Assembly: GCA_011033025.1 (NCBI GenBank)
Contig: WFMF01000005.1
Coordinates: forward strand, 496,001-560,000
Source of the DNA: Beroe forskalii
Taxonomy: Eukaryota > Ctenophora > Nuda > Beroida > Beroidae
DNA length: 64,000 nucleotides
Direction: 5' to 3'
Translations under genes and position numbers: made by a program
Part shown: one piece after another, positions 22,840 to 34,840 of the stretch
How the letters are laid out: the number at the start of each line of letters is the position of its first letter
Numbering within the stretch: position 1 is the first letter of the stretch
The notes under the pieces: model-generated
What the model saw: only the letters and a program-made list of their open reading frames with translations
The model's database searches: none
What the model was told of the DNA's origin: nothing

Positions 22840-25800
22840 ATGTCAAGTGGGGAAACCATCGATCCCTACAGTTATGTCTCTCCCCGAAGACCCATTCCTG
22901 CCCTTCCTAAGATTACCAATGACCCTGTCCTATCTCAGAAGATGACTCGTACACGAGCAAAACTTGCTCAGTACAGAAAGAGTAAACTAACCCAAGACAT
23001 GCTTATCAAGACCCTTCATGGTCAAGCTACTTCAAATCTACAAAAAATAACCATACAAAACAGATTGGGTAGCTTGAAGAAACCACCACCATCCACGGTT
23101 TCAGAAGATGGTGAGGGTTCAACCAAACGACCACCACCATTCCCTGATCAGATGATGAGTGATGATCGTCGGATGAGATTGAACTATGAGTTCATGAAGA
23201 AGTGTGTCCAATCGGCCCCCATACCCACAATGTCAGAAGATACCTGGGAGTCCATATTGACAATGATCCCTCCTGAGTTGAGAGAGGAACCATCTTACTT
23301 CCCACTTATTGATTCTCTTCATTTTGAAATAGAAAAAGAATATGAACTCAGTTTAAGGAGGTATAATGTGGCAACTACTCTTCTAAAACCAGATTCAGGT
23401 GGAAAAGTACCTGAAACTAAGATGAAGTTTGATGAAGAGGGCCTTGACTTTTCTACCCCATGGAGAAATTCATATGAAATTGCCAGGGCTAACATAGCAC
23501 AGAGGCTCAATATTCTACACCCTTCAATGCAAACGATTCTGAATCTCAGTCAGAAATATGTCACTACTTTGTTGATTGATTGTTCTAATCTTCGAAAGCA
23601 AGGTCCTATTGATGCTGAAAACATGAAGAACAATGTGATTTTAGATTGTGAGAAAAACGAGGAAAAGCTTATGAATTCATGGTTTCATGAAGTCGTCAAT
23701 ATATTTTACGACAAAAAGTCATTTGCCCATCTGAAAGAAGACCAACAGGACAGTTTCTATAACTGTGTTTCACAACTCATGGCCAATATTCTCCAACAAC
23801 TTCTCATCAACACTATCGAATCTTGGGTTGGTTTGTTCGACCCCAAGGACCAAAATAACCTGCCTCTGTACAAAGTGCAGCTGGTCCTTGAAGAGGGTGA
23901 GATGTGTTTCTCCCCCACTCTAACAGAGCTGGAGGAAATGATAAAAAGCGTTGTGGTGACAGTGTGCAAGAGTCTGCAGAACGTGCCTGGGGTCCAGTCC
24001 TGGTTGTCTGGTGCTGCTACCTTTGTTCCTGTGAAGTCCGGTGTCGAGGCTACCATCATAGACGCAAACACCAAGCTCCTCAGTGAGCGGGTCAAGGGAT
24101 ACTTCCAGTCGCCCAAGGAGCATTTGGAGATGCTGCAAAGCAAGTACCAGTACTTGGTGGATGGGACTGCGCAGAAAGATGTTGAGGAATTTCTGTCAGA
24201 AGATCGTGACCTTGAGGAGCAACTGGCTAAAATCCTTCATTTCAAGGGCGTGACATCAGAGATTGCCTTGGAGGATAGCTATGGTCATTATGAACTAGTT
24301 GATCTCAATGTGGATCAGCTGAAGAGCAGTTTGATGCACATTTCCAACAAAATGGTGAATCAGTTGCTGGATGCTTTGGTGGCCCAGCACTTGAAGAGCA
24401 ATAACGATATCATTGATGAGTTTGAGAACATCAAAACTAAAGCTCTGAAGAAGCCGGAAGATACCCAGGAGATGATTGATTTGATTGGGTTTACCACAGT
24501 TTCAACAACTGAAACTATTCCAAAGCTGGAGAAGAATATTTCAGAGGCTGCCAAGCGACTTCACTTCTTGCTTGATCACTACATCTTCAACGACAATGAG
24601 GTATTTTCAATGGCACAATACATGTTTATTGTAAAATGTTAGTCACTCAATGAAACAAGTTGATGAAACAACTTTTAAATTTTTGGGTTTAAAGTTAATT
24701 TTTCGCCATAACGAATAACGATATGATTATTGCTAAATTCCGTTATTGATGCAACCTAATTAACTTCAGATTGATTTGAATCGTACGACTTTGAATTGGC
24801 CTTCAAAGATTGCGCCCATCTTTGAGGAAAATGATGAAATTGTTGCAGAAGCGAAGAAGGAAGGTATGTATTACAGTATTGTCTAATAATTGTTTCTTTG
24901 GAATCATATCCCAAGTTATTAAAGTGGAGGCTCAAGTCGAATTTCCTTATTGTATGGAAATTTGAATTGATTAAACATGTGACAATATAAAAGTATATAT
25001 TTAAAAAGAGGAACTTTATGTTTTCAGAGATTTTTTCCCAGAGATGCATTGATATTCGGTACTGTAACAATTATTGTTGTTTTCCAAACCTTTCTTTAGA
25101 CTTTTAAATTAATGATACTAGTCGGTTCCCGTCCTACGGACGGCGAATGATGGCAGCCGCATGAGCTAACGGCCACATGTCCCTTTGACAGTGATTTGAC
25201 TGTGCGAGTTTGGAGGGGAAATTCGAAACTTTAATTTCTGCGAAAAAAAGCTTCCCACGCCCCAAACGGTAACCCAATATTGCCGAATATATTCTCAAAA
25301 CCTTTACTCATCATAAGCAACTTGATGGCGGAAGAATTTTCAAAAAATTCGAATTTTAATTTTTCGCGGAAAAAAGGGCGTGGCCTCCCACGCACCTCAG
25401 GGCGACCCAATCATTTGGAAAAAATTCTCAAAAGCTTAACTGATCATAAGCAACTTGATGGCGAAGGAATTTCGAAAAAATGCGAAACTTGAATTTTTGC
25501 GAAAAAAGGGCGTGGCCTCCCACGCCCCTCAGGGTGACCCAATAATTCGGACAAAATTCTCAAAATTTTTATTCATCATAAGCAACTCGATAGCGAAAGA
25601 ATTTTGAAAAAATTCGAAAGTTTAATTTTGGCGGAAAAAGGGCGTGGCCCCTCACGCCTCGGGGCGACCAATATTGCGGGGAAAAATCCTCAAAATTTTT
25701 ATTCATTATAAGCAACACAATGGCGGAAGAATTTTAAAAATTCGAAATTTTAATTTTGCGAAAAAAGGGCGTGGCCTCCCACGTCCCTCAGGGTGACCCA

Positions 25801-26013
25801 ATATTTCGGACAAAATTCTCAAAATTTTTATTCATCATAAGGAACTCGATGGCGAAGGAATTTTGAAAAAATTCGAAACTTTAATTTTGACGAAAAAGGG
25901 CGTGGCCCCACTCCCCTCAGGGTGGCCGCAAAAAAATTCTATATTTTTCTGATTTATTATAACTTTCTTATAACACGATTAAAAATAATTTTGATGCTAA
26001 CCTGAAAACGAAT

Positions 26014-26052
<39 letters not shown>

Positions 26053-29000
26053 TCAAAATTCAACAGGACTCAAATGAAACGACATTTAACTGATCTGGAA
26101 CTTCGATAAGTTACATCTTCTGGGGATTATATAGCTAAAATACACAAACAAATTAGTATCACAGAATACAATATCAATTTAGAAAAGTCAAGTGGTGACG
26201 TACGGTCAGAGCACAGATTAGGTAATTTTTACAATATCATGAATCATTACATCTAAAAGAAAATATTACAATATCAATGTATAACATCCATCTGAAAGAG
26301 TACAATATCAATAAAATAGTTGAAAACATCAAACTTCAAAACATCTGAAAATATAAAAGCAATAAATTAATAAATTAATAAAACCTGAAAAATAATACGG
26401 GGTTAATAACTGAATGAAGCTATGTAAGATATGCAATTAAGCTGACTAGTGTGTACCAGTAATAATCAAAATATAGGAGTGTCTGATAGAAGGGATTTTG
26501 GAATGCTCTGGTGCCTATCTATAGCCATGGGATTACGAGCCATTAATACGCTTATTGGCGATTATTCGTTCATTGCGGATGTTCAGCCCTCCATCTGATT
26601 CAAAAGTTTTAAGTTGGTGCTGCCAATAAGCTTCCTTCTTACTTAGTTTACGAGTTATGCTTTCTTGGGTATCCCATGGTTCAGGCTTAACCTTATCTAC
26701 AAGGGTGACCTTTAGTTCTAGTGCTAGAGTAGCATTGTACTGGGCCTGACTATCTATCCTAAACTTATGAGCCTTATTCTGATTATAATGGACTGCTACC
26801 CTACAACTATTAATCTTTTTTCTTGATGTGACTTTTATGGTTGGAAAATCGAAGTTTCATAGTGCTATCAGTACTGCCTACATTCTGTTTATTACACACT
26901 AAATCAGTAATCACATAAATAACATGCTCATCCTCACAAGAAATAGAATGGTTTATATTATATATATATATATTAACAACACGCATTATATATAGTAAGA
27001 TACTGAATTCCTTAGGTGAAACGCAACTGGGCGATCGTCGGGAGAAGGTGATGTTGGACCTCTCCAAGTTGATGGTAAAAGTTGAGGAGTTCAATGACTG
27101 CGGAGACATGGAAATGATGCAGCAGTATGTCAAGGATGTTATGCAGGTGGGGCAGCAGAATTATAAGATTAAAACGCTCGCACGAGAAATAGGCGGGTAA
27201 TATGACGTCATTATCATAGCTCAAAGTAGTGAGTTGATGACGTTGAACCGCCTATTTCTCTTACGCGTCGTTTAGTTCCTGGATGGGTTACAGGATAAAA
27301 GGATCACCTCAGACTGTATTTTGTTTGACAAAATCAAAACACTGTATCAATGTTTCAACCATATGACTCTGACACACAATTATCTTGTGGATAAGTGTAA
27401 TTTTTAATGGTGGGTGGGATATGAAAAATGAATTGATTGTGTCGTAAATGTTGAAATTTTCCTTTGATTGACCTCCTGTGTTGTGAACAAGATGATATTC
27501 CTCGTGAATGTACTTGTGGAACTAATGAATTGTATGCAAGGTACATTTCGAACATTTCCTGACCGTTTCCGTCCCTACCAGGTTCAAAAGAAGATAAACG
27601 AGTTGACGGGAGAAATAGAGTTTATCAACAAGGAGGAGGAGCTCTTCCAGTGGGAGATCTCCAACTACTGCGAGATAGAACAGGTATTTCTTATAAACTA
27701 GCTTTTTGAGTAGCAAGATAATCATAAATTTGCGCTCAGAATGAATAGGCCGTCGAAATGACGTCATTTACATTGTGCGAGCTAACAATTTGTAGAAAAT
27801 AGCCGCCTATTTATCGTGTGCGGGGTATAATAATCTAAAATTGCGCTATTACCCCCTTTGTGGGTCTGAAATTCCCTCCCCAGTAGAGTGTAATGGGCTT
27901 GGCCAGGAGGTGCAAGCACTGGGTACTGGATATTGCTGCACAGTTTCTAAAGAAAGCAGTGCAAATTCGCAGTTTTCAGGAGCTGATTGTTAAATAATTG
28001 TTGTGCAACCATCCCTGACTGAGTATCATTTGTGATATATATCTTAATATCGTGGCCAACAGATATCCACGATGCTGGAACCCTACCAGAAGCTCTTCAC
28101 TACCGTCCTCAAGTGGCAACGAACGGAAAAGAAGTGGATGGATGGATCCTTCATGGAGCTCGATCCAGAGGATGTAGAGGTAAGTTGCATGCTGGATAGC
28201 CGGCTGGATAGCAAGATAGCCGGTTGTCCAGTCGAATGGCTGGATGGATAGCCAGGTTATCGGATAGCTTGCCGGTTGTCCGGCCGAATATCTGGCTGGA
28301 TAGCCAGGCTATCGAATAGCTTGCCGGTTTTCTGGTTGTGTTGGAAGTTTTCAGCACTGCCGTTAGTAGATCTATAGAATTGACAGTTTACCTTCTTTCA
28401 AAAAGAGAACTGGAGTTACCATGGAACCGTACAGATCTGAGATTGCGATGATTGTTTGAACGAAGCGATGACGTGAGCTCCTAAGAAGTCTTTTTTGCAA
28501 TCTAACGACATTAATTACATATTTCTGAATCCTATATATCTCCAGGCTCAAGTTGAAGAGTTCTGGCAAGAAACCTACAAGATTACAAAGACCTTTGCAA
28601 AGGGCTCCAAGAAGACGGACAGCAAAGACAAGCTGACAGCCACTACAAGGAGAACCTCGTCAATTAACCCTGTAGCTTCCTCCGAACAGGAGGCACAGGA
28701 TGCTTATTCTGTGAGTGCTCAATTAACCTCCCCAATTAGCCTCCCTAATTAACCTCCCTAATTAACCCTGTAGCTTCCTCCGAACAGGAGGCATATGATG
28801 CTTACTCAGTGAGTGCTCGATTAACCTCCCCAATTAACCTCCCCAATTAACCTCCCCAATTAACCTCTTCAATTAACCTCCCCAATTAACCTCGTCATTT
28901 AAACCTGTAGCTTCCTCCGAACAGGAGGCACAGGATCCTTACTCAGTGAGTGCTCAGTTAACCTGGAAGCTTTTTTTTCATCAAAAATCGACAGAATTGC

Positions 29001-32000
29001 GAAAAGTTCTCAAAAATTAAAAATACAATGTTTGATTGAAAAGTGACATTGAAAGTAATGATCTAATTTTTCACATTCAATGCAAGCTTTTAGGCAAGAA
29101 ATGCCACCTGATTCACGTTATAACTTGATCATGCAAAATGTACCTGAAATGAACCCTGCTCAACTATAGTTTGTTGCGACCGATATTATGTTTGATGAAT
29201 ATGAGAATAATATGGCCACGCTGCATTTTTCTCAGTCTTCGTGTATTCCCAATGATTAATGAACGATGATATTATATAATATACGCAATGAGTCTCGACG
29301 AATCTCGGCGATTCATTACAACACACTCGACCAATCAGCTCCCTTCTTTCCCAGGTGTGTCAGCGAGTCCAGAAGAGTGTCAAGGACTTCAAAGGTAACC
29401 TGCCCGTTGTCAGCATCATGTGTAACCCTGGAATGCGGCAGAGACATTGGAACGACATGTCGGGTGTTATCGGCTTTGATATTACACCAGATAGCGGGAG
29501 TACGCTGAGGAAGATGCTGAAACACAACCTAGATCCTGTGTTGGAGGAATTCGAAGGTGAGTAATGTGTGAAACTAGATCCTGTGTTGGAGGAATTCGAA
29601 GGTGATTATTAATCACTAATTAATGATCTTGTGGTTTGCTACGCAAATATAGCAACTTTTGACACTGAAAATATAGCAAAGTTTGCAACACAAAGAATAA
29701 AGAGAAACGCAGAGCTTTTAATCTAAGCTGACAGAACATCAATGGTTAAGCCCGGAAACGTTTTGAGCACTTCGTGCCCCTAGGAAATCGTCAATTAAAC
29801 CATTGATATAATGTCCTCAAATTTGATTGTAATTAGTAGTGTTGCTAAAGTTTATATAAATAGCACAGAAATTGAGGGTAGCTTTCCATCAATTAAATCG
29901 GACAAACAGCACACGCATGACACAGGCTATTTGAAAGCTCCCAACCGAACAAACAAAATATCTCAAAACTTTAAGCTAGTATCACTGAATCCTTTCGACT
30001 TCGATGACTCAATTTTCAACCCTCCTTCTATTCCAGCTATCAGTAACGCTGCAAGCAAAGAGTTTGGTCTGGAACGAGCCATGCAGAAGATGGCAGACGA
30101 ATGGGAAGGCATCTTCTTCAATACCACCCAGTACAGAGATTCAGGTTTGCTTTTTGTTTTTATTTAATTTAAAACCCCTATGCTTTTATGGGTTTCAACC
30201 TACAATAAATGAATTGATCACCATCGTTCGATCGATGATCAACTTTTGTTAGCAATGACTACCCTCGAACATTTATAGTACTCTCAATTGGGTTGTCTGA
30301 CACAGTTAAGTGTCTATGTCCGCATTATTGGATACCATCCTTATCATCATCTCAAAATTTCTTTGCACTCGCAGGAATTTCCATTCTGGCGTCCGTTGAG
30401 GAAATCCAGACGACTCTGGACGATCAGATCATCAAGACTCAGACGATGCGAGGCTCGCCCTTCATCAAGCCCTTCGAGAAGGAAATCCGATCGTGGGAAG
30501 ACAAGCTTATCTTAACGCAGGAGATCATTGATGAGTGGCTGAAGGTCAGTTGTGATTTCAAAAACCGTATCCTTTTAAGTTTTCAGCAGAATTGGATAAA
30601 AATCATGAAGCATAATTATGAAAATAAATAATTATCAGTACTCAATGCTCGAGGCAAGTTCTTATAATCATCGCACCCATTAAATTCTAAAAACACCTAT
30701 CATAATTTGTTACCCAGGAAACTGTTTTGGATGGATATTCCGATATTTACGAATATTTGCTTTTTAAACCGAACATCCAATATTCAATTTTTCAATCCGA
30801 AGTATATTCAATAAAACGATGAATGAGCTTTACACGGAGTAAAATTATTCAACAATTGTCATTTCAGGTCCAATCATGCTGGCTGTATCTCGAGCCAATC
30901 TTCAGTTCGCCCGATATCATGCAGCAGATGCCAGAAGAAGGTCGACTGTTTCAGATTGTCGACAAGAATTGGCGAGATACCATGAAATTCGTTACCAATG
31001 ATCCCAAGGTGGGTACATGCATGCTTAATTACAGTACTTCGCAAGGTGATAGCATGCAATAGCTGGTCACGCGAGTTTGTGACTTGTGTGGCAATGAAGC
31101 AGAATTTTGGAATTTGTGGAGCGCGCGAGCAAATTTTTGCAGAGGTCTTCTTTCCTAATTTGATGTGTTGCCATGGTTATGAGGACTGATAAAGTCATTG
31201 CGCGCGTTGTTTTCATAAGTGCGCGCTTAAATCAAGATTTACAATCTACCACTGTCAACTAATGCAATACATGGATACATTTGAAAGGCATTATCAGTAA
31301 ATTATGCAATTTTCCGAAATTTCGGCGGAATCTACTCTTCTGTAATCTAAGAATCTACACCTCTCTAATCTAAGAATCTACTCCTCTCTAATCTAAGAAT
31401 CTATCTACTCTTCTATAATCTAAGAATCTAACTTCTCTCAGGTCCTTCACGCTACCTCGATGCCAGGAATGTTGGACAAGATGAAGGACAGTAACAACCT
31501 GCTCGATAAAATCATGAAGGGTCTCAACAACTATCTGGAAAAGAAACGTCTCTACTTTGCTCGATTCTTCTTCCTCTCAAACGATGAAATGCTTGAGATC
31601 CTGTCTGAGACCAAAGATCCGACCAGGGTTCAGCCTCATCTCAAGAAGTGTTTCGAGGGTACGTTCTGGAATTGCTTTTAAAGAATGCCGGCATTTTTGT
31701 GAGATTTCCGTGATATGGGTTAAAATGCTAAAATCTTCTACCAAAACTAAAAACCTTTGAATACATACTGATTAATAAGACGTCGTGTTTACACATTATA
31801 ATCATGAATAAACATCGTGATTCACCACCCAAATTACCAATTCACTGATCATGATTTATTACTGAAATGATTTATCATGATAATCATGATATTGTATCGC
31901 AAGTCTGAAGTTCATTGCTCGCATATCTTTGTTGATAGTCATGAATTACCGTCTAATCTTACTATATATAATGCGTGTTGTTAATATATATATATATATA

Positions 32001-32712
32001 TATGTGGTTGGCAGGCGTTAGCAATTTCAGGTAGGCAACGAAATTATGTTTTAGTCGTGTTGCAAAAACTTAGTAATAAATCAGAAAAATAATGAGAAAT
32101 TTTTCGGTTTCCTGAGGGGTGGGAGGCCACGCCCTTTTTTTCAAAAATTAAACTTTCGAATTTTTCAAAATTCCTTCTCCATTGAGTTGCTTATGACGAA
32201 TAGAAATTTTGAGAATTTTGCCCGAATTATTCGGTCACCCTGAGGGGCGTGTGGGGCCACGCCCTTTTTTTCGCGAAAATTAAACTTTCGAATTTTTTCA
32301 AAATTCCTTCGCCATCAAGTTGCTTATGATGAATAAAAGTTTTGAGAATTTTCTCCGAATTATTGGGTCACCCTAAGGGGCGTGGGAGGCCACGCCCTTT
32401 TTTTCACAAAAAGTAGATTTTTGAATTTTTTCCTCCAAACTCGCACGGTCAAATCACTGTCAAAGGGAAATGTGGCTGTTAGCTCATGCGGCTGCCATCA
32501 TTCGCCGTCCGTAGGACGGGAACCGACTAGTCATGATAAACTCTTAAATCACTGAAATGACTCATCATGATGATCCAGGTATCGCAAGTCTGAAGTTCAC
32601 GGCAGACTACGACATCCTTTCCATGATGAGTTCGGAGAAGGAGCTGGTTAACCTTACAAAGTCCATCTCCACGGCAGAAGCAAGGGGAGCAGTCGAGAAG
32701 TGGCTCCTACAG
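22840..32712 (+). CDS. DNAH7: Axonemal dynein heavy chain, N-terminal part (DNAH7/12/3 group)
   Basis: This is the stem and linker part of a single-headed inner-arm dynein motor that drives ciliary and flagellar beating. Twelve exons join in frame: 22840-24600, 24770-24863, 27016-27146, 27582-27683, 28063-28179, 28546-28710, 29355-29556, 30037-30144, 30375-30544, 30868-31008, 31442-31658 and 32579-32712, giving 1114 codons, all with GT and AG ends. The start has an in-frame stop six bases upstream. Exon 1 carries the tail ([33 protein letters not shown]). Later exons form the DHC_N2 linker: [16 protein letters not shown], [65 protein letters not shown] and [20 protein letters not shown]. The closest recalled family members are DNAH7 and DNAH12. 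The six AAA modules are absent. No following exon was found between 32712 and the window's right end. Two exon ends are tandemly duplicated and an exon start is copied upstream. The subfamily symbol is tentative; the family is certain. Confidence 0.9.
25117..26996 (+). mobile_element. Helitron-like or Pearl-like element with tandem core, copy 1
   Basis: The left end ACTAGTCGGTTCCCGTCC contains the hairpin CCGTCCTACGGACGG. Then follow about six units of roughly 130 bp built around AAAAAAGGGCGTGGCCTCCC, and a (TA)n tract. The right end is TTAACAACACGCATTATATA..TAGT. The same termini occur in opposite orientation at 31961-32531. The design (unique head, tandem core, microsatellite, short tail) matches Helentron-derived HINE or mollusc Pearl elements. 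A Penelope-like fragment splits the (TA)n tract. It lies in a dynein intron. Confidence 0.72.
26533..26945 (-). pseudogene. Penelope-like element GIY-YIG endonuclease remnant
   Basis: Minus-strand translation gives [18 protein letters not shown], then [10 protein letters not shown], and after a frame change [29 protein letters not shown] and a stop. These match the C-terminal GIY-YIG nuclease domain of Penelope-like retroelements, with the YVG tyrosine replaced by asparagine here. The frame is broken at a run of A residues near 26815. The reverse transcriptase part is absent, so the copy is 5'-truncated. A likely 3' untranslated tail extends to about 26051, and the insertion lies within a (TA)n tract. 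Confidence 0.78.
27168..27277. mobile_element. CRE-palindrome MITE, copy 3 (reverse orientation)
   Basis: Terminal repeats extend to TTAAAACGCTCGCACGAGAA on the left and CTTACGCGTCGTTTAGTT on the right. This shows the true inverted ends are about 30 bp and include the (G)TTTAGTT/AA(C)TAAAC flank. The core ATGACGTCATTATCA is in the opposite orientation to copies 1 and 2. Dynein intron. Confidence 0.75.
27731..27826. mobile_element. CRE-palindrome MITE, diverged copy 4
   Basis: GAATAGGCCGTCGAAATGACGTCATTTACATTG and AGCCGCCTATTTATCGTGTGCG (shown in parts) are degenerate family termini and core. It lies in the next dynein intron, about 450 bp from copy 3. Confidence 0.55.
28185..28335. repeat. 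Intronic tandem repeat (GGCTGGATAGCC)
   Basis: About two units of near 70 bp contain GGCTGGATAGCCAGG and ATAGCTTGCCGGTTGTCC, directly after the donor of the dynein exon ending at 28179. The repeat does not include exon sequence. Confidence 0.6.
28711..28945 (+). repeat. Two extra copies of a dynein exon end plus donor
   Basis: The segment coding [15 protein letters not shown] with its donor GTGAGTGCTC (exon end at 28710) recurs ending at about 28808 and 28945, with single-codon differences (A-Y-D-A-Y-S, A-Q-D-P-Y-S). Copies are separated by CAATTAACCTCC repeats. Each keeps an intact donor. Confidence 0.9.
29557..29606 (+). repeat. Extra copy of a dynein exon end plus donor
   Basis: The exon end CTAGATCCTGTGTTGGAGG..GAAG and following GTGA are duplicated in tandem after the donor at 29557, with about 48-bp spacing. 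The second donor reads GTGATT instead of GTGAGT. Confidence 0.88.
31325..31441 (+). repeat. Tandem polypyrimidine repeat at a dynein acceptor
   Basis: AATCTAAGAATCTACTCCTCTCT recurs about four times directly before the acceptor CTCTCAG at 31441. Each unit brings a CTAAG branch-point-like motif and a pyrimidine run. Confidence 0.7.
31850..31915 (+). repeat. Displaced copy of a dynein acceptor region and exon start
   Basis: TGTATCGCAAGTCTGAAGTTCA matches the start of the exon at 32579, and the 40 bases before it (ATCATGATAATCATGAT type) match the real acceptor region. AG at the junction is changed to TTG, so this copy is probably not spliced. The copy-2 Helitron-like element separates it from the functional exon. 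Confidence 0.8.
31961..32531 (-). mobile_element. Helitron-like or Pearl-like element, copy 2
   Basis: Reverse-orientation partner of the element at 25117-26996, with the same head hairpin (CCGTCCGTAGGACGGG), three core units (GGCCACGCCC near 32129, 32263 and 32391), a (TA)n tract and the ACTATATATAATGCGTGTTG end. It is uninterrupted. Confidence 0.75.
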
Positions 32713-32959
32713 GTTCGTTTACTGTTATCATTTTTGTTTAGAAGCCCTCTGCGGTACCCTTCATGGGTTTTCAAACAAACGAAGTGAAAAATTGCGAAAT
32801 GTGGTGATAATTACTCAATTAGTCCTCGAGGAGCGGTCAGTAGACTGCTACTTTGGGGGAACGGACATTCCGTCTCACGACATTTCATTTCACGAAACTT
32901 TATTTCGTAATATTTCGACACCGAGAAAAAGTAAGGGTCTGGGTTGGGGTTGGGGTTGA

Positions 32960-33035
32960 GTCTGGGTTAAGGTTAGGGGAGCAAGAGGAGCAGTCGAGAA
33001 GTGGCGAAATCTGGTGATAATTAGCATTTTTACTC
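32960..33035 (+). repeat. Partial copy of the last dynein exon end fused to its intron
   Basis: GCAAGAGGAGCAGTCGAGAAGTGG repeats the end of the exon finishing at 32712, and is followed by GCGAAATCTGGTGATAATTA, which repeats intron sequence near 32795. The donor itself is missing. From 33036 to 34560 no gene or clear element was seen. Confidence 0.65.
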
Positions 33036-34559
33036 CCCCCTGGATTTAACTCGCGTGTTACCCTCCAATAACATGAAATGAAAATGTGAAACAATAGCTT
33101 ACCTTTCAAAAAATATCAGGCCATTTTCTTATCTGTTGGTTTATACATTTTTACTGTGCCCAATTAAAATGAGGCATTCTTAATAACTATTTTCTATGAA
33201 TTGAAAAAAAAAACAGAAAAAACAATCCATTCCTGATTCCAAGTACTTAATTTTCAAACTTTAACAATTACAAATTTACAGTGGTAACCGCTCATCGAGT
33301 CATAACTTCAACCTAAGTTACCTATTAGATTATTTTCTAACTGGTCGTATTCCAAATGATTGCGCGCAACCGTCTTATCATTTCCCATCACGTCATCTGT
33401 AACAGCTAACCACTAGATTGATAAACCTCAGATCTTGTCATTAAAGTCGGAATAAATTCTATTTTTATTTTCCTGACATCTAACTTAGATTTCAACTTTA
33501 TCAGTTAACGATCAACTGTAAATTATAACTTGACATCTTAAATGTCATTGCTTCCTTGAAACTTCGCGTTGTAATCTTGGTTAGGAAATTAGATACTCGG
33601 TTACTTAGTTGACGCCTATATCTTAATTTTGAAATGCTGCGCGAATTAGGTAATTTCTAAATTTGTAGTCCACGAAATCCAATATTATCAAGATTAGAAT
33701 CTCGCCATCAACTTAGCAACTAGATGCTGCCCAGTTGGTTGGAAGCATCTGAGTGCAAGATATCTGATATCGAGTAGTACTTAGTTGAGGGGGATTAATT
33801 ATCTAATTAATATCTACTCAATTAATTAGGTCTGCTACATCATGATAATATCGATAATATACGGCGAAGTGAAGGGCTGTCGATAAGTTTGACATGACAG
33901 CTTATGATACCAGACCCTGTCACTTCAGTCGAAGTACTATATGATATCTCTTCTGGTTATATTTTGCACTTCAAGCTATGAAGCGTCGCTGTAATTTTGA
34001 TACTTCAAAATTTTGATACCAAAAACTTTACTCTAGTTAGGGGTTATCATGTTGTTTGCTCAGAAACTAAGAATTCACTCACAATCTGAATTTTTAGGAT
34101 ATTTTAAATTGAAAACTTTGTTTGCTCAGCAGCTCAGAACCTAAGTAAGCAATTTCTGAAAATATATTATTCTGAAATAGGCCGAGTAAAGTGGTTACAA
34201 ACATCTTCAATTGTAAGATGTTCGCAGCCACTACCCACTCTACTCCTCCTATTTCTGATTAAATGGGCGAAGAAATCCCTATAAATTCTAACATCATTCT
34301 GACAATCTGGATATATAATGAATTAATGAATATCCTTTCATGAATAACCCCATATATTGGTACCATACTATGTCACTGTCAATTGCCAGGTTTCACAACA
34401 CTTTAATGAGACACACGAGCTGATGGTACCATGGCCCATCATTGCGAGTTTCATTTGGAGATTGGGTGTTTTTTTCAAGGCGAGCACTCACTCCATTACT
34501 AGCAGTAATTTATGTTTCATTGAAAGACTTTCATTGAAAGTGTACTAATCCCTCGAAGC

Positions 34560-34840
34560 GTTCTAAACTCGACGCATTTGATTTTTGCCGGCTAGGTCAC
34601 GTGATCCAAAATTTTGATCTGACCTGGCCCCTGGGGCGGTTACTGAAAAACCTTTTAACTGTTAACACTCAGTACACGGAGTGCTGCTTCCACATTGGAA
34701 GTTTCTAGTCTGTAGGTGTTTCAGTCGACGGGCGTTGTCCGTCCCTTTCTTCTGACTTGTTGGTAGGCAAGGTGAAGGCGCTGAGGTGACGTCCAAATGT
34801 GGAACGTTGCGCGAGTGAGGGTAGGGTATCATCCTACGAA
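34560..34840. repeat. Dispersed CACGTG-containing repeat
   Basis: CGACGCATTTGATTTTTGCCGGCTAGGTCACGTGATC and GGGCGGTTACTGAAAAACC (parts quoted) recur at 36960-37170. The right end also shares GTGACGTCCAAATGTGGAAC with the CpG-rich block near 18.6 kb. No coding content. Confidence 0.55.
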
